From Onthophagus taurus (Eukaryota > Arthropoda > Insecta > Coleoptera > Scarabaeidae): a DNA stretch of 64,000 nucleotides. Position 1 is the first letter of the stretch. Every line of letters begins with the position of its first letter. Shown piece by piece: positions 24,267-35,339 of this stretch. The DNA is taken from contig NC_091973.1 in the NCBI RefSeq assembly GCF_036711975.1, forward strand, positions 3,348,001 through 3,412,000, in the 5' to 3' direction. The translations under genes and the position numbers were made by a program. Under the pieces are notes generated by a model that had not been told where the DNA came from, ran no database searches, and saw only the letters and a list, made by a program, of their open reading frames with translations.

Positions 24267-27200
24267 TCACTTGACAGCGTACGCGTTTATCGGGTATTTA
24301 AGCGTCGTGTTGAGAGAATCGTTATGGATCTCGAGGGAGTTTTGCGCGTAGTGCAGCACCAGCGACTTGAGCGAATCGTATATTATATACGGTTCCGAAA
24401 ATCCGTAACCCTTCGATGTTTCCAATATTATGCAGTGATTCACGACGCCGTTGCACGCTATCGATAAAGCGTACTGGTGAGTGCTCGACTTTCGCACTAA
24501 AAACGTTCCATCCGCTTTTCCCGCCAACAACCGCTCCGCATCACATCGCACGCAGTTCACCAGGAACCATGACTTTTCCTCGTTATGCGGCAACGTTTCC
24601 ACGTCGCAGTCATCCACCGAATCTATCACAGAACTACTCTCCGGATCTTGCATTAATTGTGATATCCTAGTTTGTTTCATTCCACGTCTGAGCAAAAGTC
24701 TACAATAAAAATAATAATAGTAGGAGTATATTAAAACTATAACGACTATAAATAAATAAAATTTAAGATTTCTTACCTATGATATTTGTCCCTTTCTTTA
24801 ACAAGTTCACGAACTTTCGGCTTTAAATAAACGATCTCTCGTTCAAGAGATCTATTATAGTCTTCGCGTTGCCTGAGATTTTCGTCTAATTGTTCACAAC
24901 TCTCCTCCATCATTTTCATACGGCAGCTGAGAATGTCGTTGTTCTCATTGAGCTTGGCAACCTCGTGCGGTTGCGCTTCCTTTTTGAATATTTTGTGAGT
25001 GACAACTTGTTCGTTAAAAACGGTGACGAGTTCTTTGAGCGCGGTGAGTGCTTGCCGTTTACTGTGCACCTCCTGCAAACTCTTATTAAAATCAGTTTTG
25101 TATCGCTCGACTAGACAATTCTTTTCTTTTAATCGACGATTAATATCAACGAAATGTTCTATAAGTCTTTCAATATCCTCATTGTTGTTCATCTCTTCCT
25201 CTTGATTGTATTTCGAAACGGGGTACAATAATTTGATATCTAACGATGAATTATATTGCGAGAGTGAGACAGTTTTAAAATGGTTAATTAAATCCACGAC
25301 CGATAGATATTGATATGGTTCGGAAAAACCATATTTTCCGTTGGAGTGGCAGATCTTAATCAATTTATTGGCACCACCTTTACGTAATGTTAAAGTATAT
25401 TCTCCGCATTTACTTGACGCGTCTCTTACAAGAAACGTTCCATCCACCTTATCACTAAGCTTTTCGTTCACTTCTTCTCGAGTAATATCACCCCAATACC
25501 ATTCCGCGTCTTGCAAACTTGTCGAATTTGGATTAGGAGGTGGTTTATCTTTGTTAATGGCTGTAGGGGGACCTATGTGGGATGATTTTCTGGGTGGTAT
25601 CGCCGGTGCTGACGCAAATTCTGGTAATTTTTCCCCCCAATCGCATCTCATTAAAAGTAATTCCACTATTCTATTATGATGGTGAGTATTGTATACCACC
25701 TGGCTAAAAAAACAGCAAAAATGTAAGTTATTAAGGATTACGTAAAGGACTACGTTTTGTGCTTACATGATATGCTCCCAAGGTGGCCGTAATAATATAT
25801 GGCACATTACTTGGACGAGCACTGTTGGGGGGTTTCGGTTGCCGCGAGCGTATTCCATCCGACACATTCTACATAGATGCGCCATGACAAATTTAAGGGT
25901 ACTCCTATGATGTTCCGGTATTTGTTGTATTAGTTGGTTTAACATTGACTCACATTGATCATCATTTTTTATTCCTATAAATAATTTATATTTTAATAAA
26001 GTTTTGAGTGCACAAATAAACTGAATAATTCATTTGCTTAAATCAGCTGATGAACCAAAGCTAAAGTGGGGAAATGGTGGGGGTAACGTTCTACGTCGCC
26101 AGCTAAATGCAAGCGGATAATAACTATATTAATGATTTTTAAAACAATGAATTGGTTTTTTTATCAGTTTAATTTAATTTCGCGGTATAAATTACATGCA
26201 CACACCTTTTCTACATATTGCATACAAAACGCCCAACCCAAAAAAAAAGGAAAAAAAGATAAGATATACATTTTTAAAATAAATTGATTACATCTCTGAT
26301 ATAATAATCTTACTATCTAATAATGCAATAAGACTGAAAATTATAAAAGATTAAGATAAAAATGCGAAGCGACTTACTTGCTGCTGCATCCAAGAATAAG
26401 TCGTACCATTGAACTGGTATAATAGGGTCGGGAAGTTCTCTAAGAAACTTTTTGAGTATACTAGCGACGCACATAGCGGAGTAATCCTGCATGGAGTGTT
26501 CCGCGTTGTAATCGCCAAGGTTTTTGCAAACATCATTGAACTCCGGGGGTGCCGTCGACGCGTAAAGATTGTAAAGCTCCAGACTTCCGTTTTCTTTCGC
26601 TTTAGCTTCCAATTCTTGCGTGCAGATCATCACAATGGCCGGAGCTGGAGCTTCGGAAACGTTAAACATAGAACAAAGGCTTCTGCCAAACACTGATGAT
26701 ACGATGGGTACTTTTTCTCCAATGGATACACATCCAGGTAATCCATTTGCCGCACACGTGCGATGAGCTATCAAACCGCAGTCTTGACAAAAGAACCCCT
26801 GATGCAGGAGCCCTCGCAGATACTTCTGGCATTTCGTACACTTTTCCAATGTGCTAAAACTATGCTGAGCAAGCCCCAGGTGTTGCGAGACCAGCTCGTC
26901 TTCCCCTTTGATCTCCGGCGACGTCGGCGTATTGGACGTTTGTTTCGTTTTTAATTCTTCTATGCAGGACAGAATCGCTTTTTGATGAAACTCGTCTTTG
27001 ATACCCATATTCTGTAATTGTACTTTTAATTAATTTAAAAACAAGAGCGAATCTTATTGTTCGTTTAATAATACTTTCTGTATCTTTTTAGATACAGACG
27101 AACAGATATGAACGTTACTCAAAACCGGTGATCTCTTACAATAAAAAATAATTGATGTCCAATTTAATTTTACGAATAATTGATGCAATCTTAATGAAAT

Positions 27201-30200
27201 AAATTGGAAAATTTAAGGTTAAATTTACATCATTAAAAATAATCTGCAACATCACAAAGTGGATCACGATTTATATCGACAACCGATAAAATACATAATT
27301 GATATATAACACACATGATTTAAAAATTAATATTAAAACATTTATAATAAATACTAAACAATATTTACGGATTTATGTTATCCTAGAAAATCATTGATAA
27401 AATTCAAAACAAAATAACAAAGGAATAGAATCTGACAAAAGGAAATGTATCGTTTATCGAATGAAATAACAAAAATGCTTGGCCGTTGTGCAAAATTACA
27501 CGGCTATTTAAGAAGTTATTAACGAGCGAAACCAACATTTTTAGATAGAGATTATAGCCGCTAACAATGCTATTTAAAAACGCCTATCGCATACTTTAGT
27601 ATCGGTGCGCAAATGGAAAAATGGAATCGGATGTAAAAGGATTTAAAAAAAAATCGTAGACGATAAGATAGATGGGGTTCGTTCGACACCGGAGAACGAT
27701 TGATACCCGGGGGTGCTAAGGGGCGTCGTGTACTCACCATCAGTTTGTCTTCATCGAGGTGAATTAAATCGATCCCCTTAATATCCTTACACCGAAAGAC
27801 GTCAGTGTAGGAGTAAAAATTTAACGCGGCCATCCATTCTGCTACGTGCAGTGAGGTCCATTCGGAAATCGGCTGAAACGAGAGCAACAATAAAGAGGTT
27901 GACAAGGCCGGGCCGAGAAACGGTCCCCGAGAACGAGGGAGGAAGAAGGTAAAGGTTAGGAGTTCGCGGCGACAAAATAAAAAAAAACTATCGGGGGGTC
28001 TCCTCGCCGCCTGCGCTACCGGTTTCTTTTTATTTCATCGTTACAATCGTCATTCTTTTGCACTAGCGGCTTGCTTTCTCTCTACCGGTTTCGTTTAGTG
28101 TTCTCTCAGCCGAGGTCTGGTCGACTCTGGCACGGCGTACCCCGTGCGCACGAGCGAGGTACAACATAGTAACGTAGCCTCGTTCCCCATTGGTTAACCG
28201 TACACCTATCGCGGCACACTTGGTAATATATAATCGAAGTAGAGAATAGGGACGCGTATTATACGGCATTGCTGTTGCCAAGATGTGGAGAAATTCACTC
28301 GGGTTTGGAAAAATTTTCACCTTTCCGCGGATAGAGGAACATCGCAAAACGTTTTAAACGAAATTGCCAACGTCCAAACGCCACCGATTATCGCGCATCA
28401 CTTTCCGATCAATTCGGTTTTCAACATTTTTATGGAAATATAGTTTCAATTTCTTACGTAATATAATCTTATTCCAAATATTAATTAAAACTTCAAAAAA
28501 AAATAGTACAAGAACTTTTAACCATATATTATTAATGTTTATTGCTTATTTATGTAAAATCAATGTTCTGTACCGATCCGGTATAGTATAAAAAAAAATA
28601 GAAGATGGCCCTGAGAACCGAACAGTTTTTGAAGAAAAAAATCGGATTCATTAAACTAGTGTGTCATCTAAAGAATTCTGAACATCTCAATAAGATAAAT
28701 TTCACGTTATGCAAAGCACATTAACAGATCGATATTTTTTATCGAGTTTCGGAATTCGAAATTAGAGAAACAATCGAAATCGTAAAGAAAGGAATCTGAA
28801 AGGCGGAATGAATCGAAAACTTGTTGTGGTTAGTGGTTTTGAACGTTAGAAAAGAGTGCGAAAGGGCGAGATGAAGAAAGAGACCGCGGAAAGGTCTGGA
28901 ATAGAAGGAAGGAAGGAATAGAGAAGTGGCGGTCGAGCTCACAAGGACGTCGTTGTCGTTGTCGTCGTCGTCGTCGTAGTCGTCGCGCGCTCGGAGCGAA
29001 AAGTAAAACCTTATTCAATGCGAACGAGTTAAGGACGTATTAGCATATGCGGTTCACCTTAGAACCGGCGAGACGTCGACGTAAATCTCATTAGGAATTT
29101 GAGTTGCTTTCGAGCAGTTCGGAATCTCTTTGGCTACAGCAGGTGTATACAACAGTAAAGAAATTCGGACGACAGCATGAATAGGAGCAACGTTGCCGTT
29201 ACGGTAGCCGGTGCAATCGGTGCTGCTGCTGCGGAGGCCGTAGCTCGCTCTCCATAATTCGAGTGTAAATTTAACTCAAGGCCGTTACTGTTGTGGACGC
29301 GCTCGGCCGATAGGAGCGCGACCAGATTTTCGGCAACAAACCGGCGTTAGTCAATTACGTAAGAGGAGATTAGAAGAGGTTGAAATCGAGAGGTTGAGGG
29401 TCTGGCAGAAAGGCATACATATATTATTATAAGGCAGAGGCGTTCGTTTCACTCACCTTCTCAGAGTCCAGCGTCTGCCGGGGGAGGGGGTCGGAGACGT
29501 TTTGGCAAGAACGCTCGGAGGAGAACCTCGAGCAGACCTTATGGAAGCAATTGTGGCAATCTGGGGAACACAGAGAACCGCACATGCAACAACAGGAAAC
29601 ACAACAGGTGCAGAGCAACGAGTGAAACGACAGGATCCTGGCACAGTAGCTGGGGGGCACTTCGGCCTCCTCGGGAGCGACGGCGACGCCGGATACCGTC
29701 TCCCGGAGGAAGAACGTCGCGGCGGCTGCTGCTGCGGCGGCGTCCGCGTTAAACGATCGCGGCCTTTGCTCCGGCACCGGGCTTATACCCCTCAACATGT
29801 AGTTTTCCGAGTCTATGTTGACGACGCCGACGTTGGCTGCGGACATTTTGCCGTCCGGCAGACGAAATTGGCAGTACATCCCGACCCTCGCCTCGTCGGA
29901 ATCCTCGACACCCGTCGTCAGTCTCTCCTCCGTACTCATCCTACCATCATCTTCGTCGGTTCCTAGTCTATATCTCTCTCACTCTATTCTTCGTTTTACT
30001 TCTCTTGTCCTTTCCGACGTCGTCGTTTATTATTTCTTGTCCTCTCGCGTTTTCGCTTCCCTACGCCGGTCGCCGCTCTCGCATTTCTATTTCTATATGG
30101 CGGAATAACCACCGACCCCGACCGCGTCCGACATCGACTGGCCCACGTCGGCGCCGTTCGGTCAGTCGACCTGGTGTCGAAGGAACGCGACCGCCACCGA

Positions 30201-33200
30201 GACTGCGCACCAATTCTCTATGTCGCCCCTTGACCCTCCCCCGCTTACTTCACAGCAGCAACAGCGCGAACTGCGGCCTCGCGCCTCGTGCGTATCGCAA
30301 ACCGTTCCTTCAAAACTCGACTACGCTGCGTCAATTAACTTTCGCAATCGCCTCCGAATGTGCAACGTAGCGATTTTACTCTCGCGCGTTTACGCCGTTT
30401 CGTTTCGTTCCTGCGTTACCAATTGCGATTATCTATATATCTTCAAAACTCTTTACCATCTCATAACCACTTTTATTCGTTTTTTCTTCGGCCTCTTCTT
30501 CTTCGCGTAACCGCTATATATAATTGTCGTGTAAACGCGGTTGCCGCGGATTGACGCGACGAGTTATCCAAAAGATATGCGTTGGTCGGTGCTGATTTTG
30601 AACTGGGCGGCGCGGTTGCCACATCTCGGTCCCGATTAAAAATCGCCGGAGCTTGGCCGTTCTTGTAAATCGAAGCCCGGCTTGGATTTCAATTATTCTC
30701 GTGAGCTGTCGGTCGCGTCGTAAACCGGTGATTTATTGCGGTTGTGGTATTAAATATTAATTGTTCATGCCGCAGAGTACCTGTTAAAGCGAGTTAACAA
30801 ACTCGTTCGTTTCATAACAATGCAAAGTTATTTCAACCTGGCTATTTCATTCTTTTATTAAAACAATTTTGCTTATTGTGTACGGTCATATTAACGATAC
30901 CATTTTCAACGGCACAATGCGCTATTTGCCTTAAATAACAGTACGATATCAGGGAATAACCAATAAATGCGTTTTATTAACGTGCACTTTTTAAAAATAC
31001 TTCGTATGCCGTCATCTTTTGTATGTTGATATAAACGTAAAAAACAAAAAAGAACTATATTTATGATTAATTTAAACTTTAGTAACAAAGTCCACAAGCT
31101 AACTAGATAAGCCTTTTTGCAATCTCTCATTAATTTCTTATATTGCGGCTATTTCAAATCAATATTCAAAATTAACTTAACTAATCACCGGATTAATATA
31201 AAAACAATCCTAATATAACAAAAAGTCAGTTTCAAATAAACGAAAAATATCCTTTCACTTTCGAGCAATTTATGACTTTGTACACACTTTATTTACATAA
31301 TTTCATACTATAAACATTCTGCAATACAGTAGTTAACGTAAAATTGTTCGTTGATCATTCGAATATTTCAAGCATGCACCTAGGAATATATTTAAATTCC
31401 GTATGGATGATTAAAAAAATTGCCAAGTGATAAAGTCCATAACTTACACGATAAGCCATTTTACGACTTTTATTAATTCCGGCCATTAGTTTTATTTAAA
31501 AAGACTAAATTATATTCAGATTATAACGCAAATATTTATCTGTTGTGGTGTATGGTACATTAATAAACATTAAACTGTTTACATGTTAAAAAAGAATTTG
31601 TTATATAGCTTTGATTAAGCAAGTCAAAATAGATACTGTTGAATTGTGGCTTTCCGCCACAATCGCACACACACCGGGTGAGAATTACGTAATCTTATCA
31701 GAATAGTGAAATTTGAAACCACTCTGGTCAACCTGTCCACAAAACAATCTACCAAACATCCTAATCAACGTACTCTGGTGGTATTTTTGGACTCAAGGCT
31801 GCGTGTTGCATCTTGCTTTTAAATCATAATAAAATATATTTAAAGCGATTTTTATAACGCTCGAAATATCAACCAGGAAATAACGTGCATTGTCGATTCA
31901 AGGACAGCGTAAACGAGAAGAAGATTGTGTTACTGTGCCAGAAGTTTCACTCGTATTGTGCACCAAAGAAATCACTAGATTGAAAAAAGGTACCTAAACT
32001 TACCTAAACACTCTTCTCCAACTACTCCTATACCCCATATATAATCATTACCTATAATATTGAATTTAATTATAAAGTAAAGAAGTAAAATAAAAAAGGA
32101 TTTTTTATAAATACTTACAGTGAGCACATAAAATAGGTGTGGCAGTGTAAAATTCTTTGAGACGATGCACGTCAACACGTTGTGTGTCTTCTATAAAACC
32201 AAGACTCATTTAACTTTTATGAAGGAAAAAAACGAAACATGAAACTAGGTTAATAACATACCCTGCATCAATTTTTGTACTTCAGTACCAGCTTCCACTC
32301 CTATAGCAGAAGGATGGTGAATGGTGTTGTTTACCTCTGAACCCAACAGTTTAACTATAGCCACTAAAACAAGAAACAAAATTAGATCAACCCCTTGATT
32401 TTTTTTTTATTTAAAAATTGTATGAAAAAATATTAATGTCATTTAAGAAATTTCATTCTTAATCTTGGTGTTATGGAAAAAAGTTTTGAATTTTTTAGTG
32501 CTTCCAAAAAATACTTCTCTATCAGAAACCAGGTTAAGTACTGAGTAAGGAAAGCCACTTAAAACAAGTAATTAATACATGGAAAGCTTCAAAGAACTTC
32601 CAGGACACAGGTTTTATGCCTCATCAAATCGGGCCTAAAGTCGCTCTTCAATATTGGACAAGCTGAGGATCAATCTTGTCGACTTTGCAATGCCGAAATT
32701 TTTTTAAATTAAGACTTTGGAGCAATACTAAGGTTCATCAAAGTATGGTATTGACAAATAATGCTTCCATCTTAATTTTAAATTATAAATTCGTTCTCTA
32801 ATTATTAATTAATTAAGCGAATAGCGTTTCAATGACAATGAGACAAAGGTCCTATCAAAAATAAGGCATAAATAAATAACATTAAGATGCAACACACCTC
32901 ACCCGACTTCTTATGTAACCTTAAAGAACCTTGATAATGAATAAAACATAAAATAAAAAATAAATATAGCATTTTATTTTTATAATTTTCAAAAAAAATG
33001 TTCTTGATCCGATTGATTGGTCATCTTTATGTAAAGTAATTTATGAGATTACTTTGTTATGGGGAGTATCTCTTCAAATCTCTCTTAATGGGTGCACTTA
33101 AAAATTCAAAACAATTTTTTTCTTGCCCATTTTATTCTCGCCATTCACCAAGAAAAAAAAATGGGTCAAAAAATCATGGTCTCTCCTTGTAAGTGGGTTT

Positions 33201-33451
33201 AATGGAAAAGAAAAACATTAATAAATTAAGGTTTTTTTTTAATAATAATTTGTTATAATACCTGGAACGTATCCTTGTTGGCCCGTACGTCTATTATAAG
33301 CATATAATTTAGATCTATTGGGATTTTTAGTTTTGGTAATTGGTGATTGTATTGGAATTTCCAAGACATCATCTCTTAGTACATGGAGGACGTTCTCTTC
33401 ATTGGCCGGGGCGTAAGTGTGGAGAACCTTGTAGAGCGCATAATCCCCCAT
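24267..33451 (-). CDS. Pi3K21B: Class IA PI3-kinase regulatory subunit (p85 type) with extra C1 and SAM domains
   Basis: Ten exons join in phase: 33451-33262, 32363-32262, 32190-32119, 32051-32004, 29560-29457, 27872-27738, 27011-26378, 25974-25767, 25703-24777 and 24699-24267, about 950 residues. Domains in order: SH3 (1-65, start [10 protein letters not shown]); C1 finger at about 106-154 with spacing H-X12-C-X2-C-X13-C-X2-C-X4-H-X2-C, split over three exons; SAM at 175-238 ([12 protein letters not shown] to [12 protein letters not shown]); second, Vav-like C1 at 267-311; BH/RhoGAP-like domain from about 318 to 500; nSH2 at 565-660 with FLVR; coiled-coil iSH2 that binds p110; and cSH2 at about 848-944 with FLVR. 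It recruits and restrains the p110 catalytic subunit downstream of insulin/receptor tyrosine kinases. The fly orthologue p60 lacks the N-terminal part. The C1 and SAM modules are absent from vertebrate p85. Confidence 0.93.
26999..27737. other. p85 intron, no gene seen
   Basis: Intron between the SAM exon and the exon that begins [10 protein letters not shown]-rich, without repeats or exon-like frames that I can support. Confidence 0.4.
27873..29456. other. p85 intron between C1 and SAM exons
   Basis: No additional exon is supported. A trinucleotide CGT/CGA microsatellite lies at about 28948-28985. GC content rises from about 28900 toward the putative internal promoter. Confidence 0.4.
29457..29939 (-). 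CDS. Possible alternative first coding exon of the p85 gene
   Basis: An ATG at 29939 ([13 protein letters not shown]) opens a frame that runs 161 codons without a stop. It passes through the acceptor used by the long form (CCCCAG, 29563-29561), stays in the same frame across the second half of the first C1 domain, and reaches the same donor at 29457. A transcript starting here would lack the SH3 domain and carry a new N-terminus with an acidic start, an alanine run and a cysteine-rich stretch ([16 protein letters not shown]). Upstream sequence (29.94-30.7 kb) is CpG-rich, as a promoter would be. Vertebrate PIK3R1 likewise makes short p55/p50 forms from internal promoters. The frame alone could be chance in GC-rich DNA. 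Confidence 0.5.
29940..32003. promoter_or_regulatory. CpG-rich putative internal p85 promoter, then AT-rich intron
   Basis: 29.94-30.75 kb is CpG-rich compared with the rest of the locus, and sits immediately upstream of the ATG at 29939. This is the best candidate promoter for a short p85 isoform. From about 30.8 to 32.0 kb the sequence becomes ordinary AT-rich intron with no gene. Confidence 0.35.
32560..32760 (+). mobile_element. Possible LINE C-terminal fragment
   Basis: A plus-strand frame reads [20 protein letters not shown], like the CxxC zinc-binding tail that follows RNase H or RT in many arthropod LINEs. It is short and quickly ends. The call is tentative. Confidence 0.3.
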
Positions 33452-34490
33452 AGCAGAAAGGCTTGAGTGCAAGTTCTTTGCCTAGGAGACACCACTTAAG
33501 CATTACTTCATAGGGTTGGACGCATCCGGTACACGGTTCCCATTCCGGTTCGATTGAAATGAACATCTCCCTCACTAATCTCTGTTGTCTTTACATGGTC
33601 ACGTCCATTTCACACGAATTACATGATGAACATCAATCCTGTGGGTCCACATTGATCCTGGGGGGCCCATTACCTACTTTCGACGTACTCCATTTTCAAA
33701 ACGCTTACCAAGATCGATTTGTATAAAACTTTATTCACCAAAACTTAACAAAAACCCAACGCACACAACTTTTTTTCACTTTAAAACCTACCCGTTCTTT
33801 ACCTATCAACTATACAACAATGGCGGTTGTATCTAGCGCTAACTATCTGTTATAAACGGAAGTATTTCGATTCATCTTTGCCGAACTAACTCTACGAAAA
33901 CTAAATTTTTATCTTAAACGTAACACTTTAACGGACCATTTATCTTCGATCGCGATCCTCTACCGTTCCGGATCTTATCATTGTTGAGATTTTTAGTTCT
34001 CAAAACGCCCAACGGTTTTCAACTCAACTAATTACTCATATTTCCCATTATTCCCGACAAGGATAGCAACTATTTGAGGCGGTAACAAAACCATGACGTC
34101 ATCTTTATGAACTAACATTACAGATTAAACTCAATAGATGGCACCTCCATTTTATTTGTAAATTCTTATCAATCCTTATTCATACAACATTATTTTCTTC
34201 ATATTCAATAATATTCATCCGTACACATTGACTTAAACATGAAATCGGGATATTCGATATTCTTTGAAGCAACTCGCATATTCTATGTGAAATTTGTAGT
34301 ACAACTATTGGCTACTAGATGAATCACTATGATTTAAATGTGTTATAAAGATATATAAAAGACTGCGAGTAGCTTTCCACATCATACTCAGAATCATTTT
34401 AAATGTTATTCGAGACTGTACCCTGAAGCACACCACATTTAATTGCTAAACAATGTGAATGTATTCTTTTTTCGAGCAAGTTATGAACTC
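33452..34490. promoter_or_regulatory. Upstream region of the long p85 form
   Basis: The 5' untranslated region and promoter of the SH3-containing transcript are expected here. CCTAG|GC near 33482 could be the acceptor of a 5' non-coding intron. I see no coding gene. An AGATGGCACC motif lies at 34136. Confidence 0.35.
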
Positions 34491-34494
34491 CGGA

Positions 34495-34702
34495 TGTGAT
34501 TTGGTTAGGTTGGGTTGCGTTTAGATGAACCTAACTGGGTTATTAATCTTGGGAGATCCTGTTAGGTTGGGTTGGGTTCTTTTAAAACCCAAGGGAATAC
34601 AAGAATAAGAGTTGAGTTGAGTTGGGTTATTTTGGATTGAGTTGGATTAGGTTGGGTTGCAGCTTTTTTAACCCAACCCAACTCAACCCAACCAGGTAGC
34701 CT
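34495..34702. repeat. Diverged TTGGG/AACCC tract, partly inverted
   Basis: Several clusters of GGTTGGGTT at about 34505, 34565 and 34650 are followed by an opposite-strand cluster AACCCAACCCAACTCAACCC at about 34670-34695. Together they make an imperfect inverted arrangement of the same five-base motif found at 13, 18 and 21.9 kb. Confidence 0.7.
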
Positions 34703-34911
34703 CTTGGCGAAGGAAGAAGGAAGAGAGTCGGAAGAATCGAGAGTGCAAGAAACCATGAGAATAGCAACCAGTGATATAAGAAGAGAGGACGGACAACAAC
34801 GCTCAGTATGTATTGAAATAATAGCAATGCAAAAAGTAATGAATAATCTTTGTATCCCATATTGGCGAGTGATGAAAAATGTTGGGTTGCAGAAAACCTT
34901 GCACCTTAATG

Positions 34912-35305
34912 CAGGGTGAGGCAAAATCTTTATAAGTACATAACATTTCATTATTATTCACTTTCGGAAAATTAAATCTGGCATATGATGACCATTTCCA
35001 TTGTTGAAAAAGTTGAAGAAAATTGGTCTCCAATCTTTCCAGCAAGTCTCTATTGATTTGGGTTATTTGCTAACGGATCGCCTCTTTCAACTCAACCAAT
35101 GTCTAGGGCTTGTCCTTGTAAACATGTTCTTTCAGGTATCTCCATAGAAAAAAATGAGAGGGGACCATAACACGTCACCAAATCTCGAAACGAGATGATT
35201 ATGAAACAGGGGTCGAAGAATAGCCATTGTTGCTCTGGCGGTGCTCTTCTATAACGACAGAAAAACAGCCCTTCCAAAACCACTTGATTCCCGTGCCTCA
35301 CCCTG
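34912..35305 (-). mobile_element. Internally deleted Tc1/mariner-like element
   Basis: Terminal repeats CAGGGTGAGGCA (34912) and TGCCTCACCCTG (ending 35305) bound 394 bp, with TA following the right end. On the minus strand a decayed frame reads FFLWRYLKEHVYKDKP and then LVELKEAIR and INRDLLERLETNF, the C-terminal part of an IS630/Tc1/mariner-type transposase (FFLWGYLK motif). The N-terminal catalytic part is missing. The surrounding sequence resembles a LINE. Confidence 0.65.
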
Positions 35306-35339
35306 TATAATATATAGTATAGAAACCAGGAAGGTAGAC

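Noticed and set aside
29453-29644. 63-codon alternative minus frame inside the p85 C1 exon region
   Set aside because: It is out of frame with the C1 cysteines and has no splice partner.
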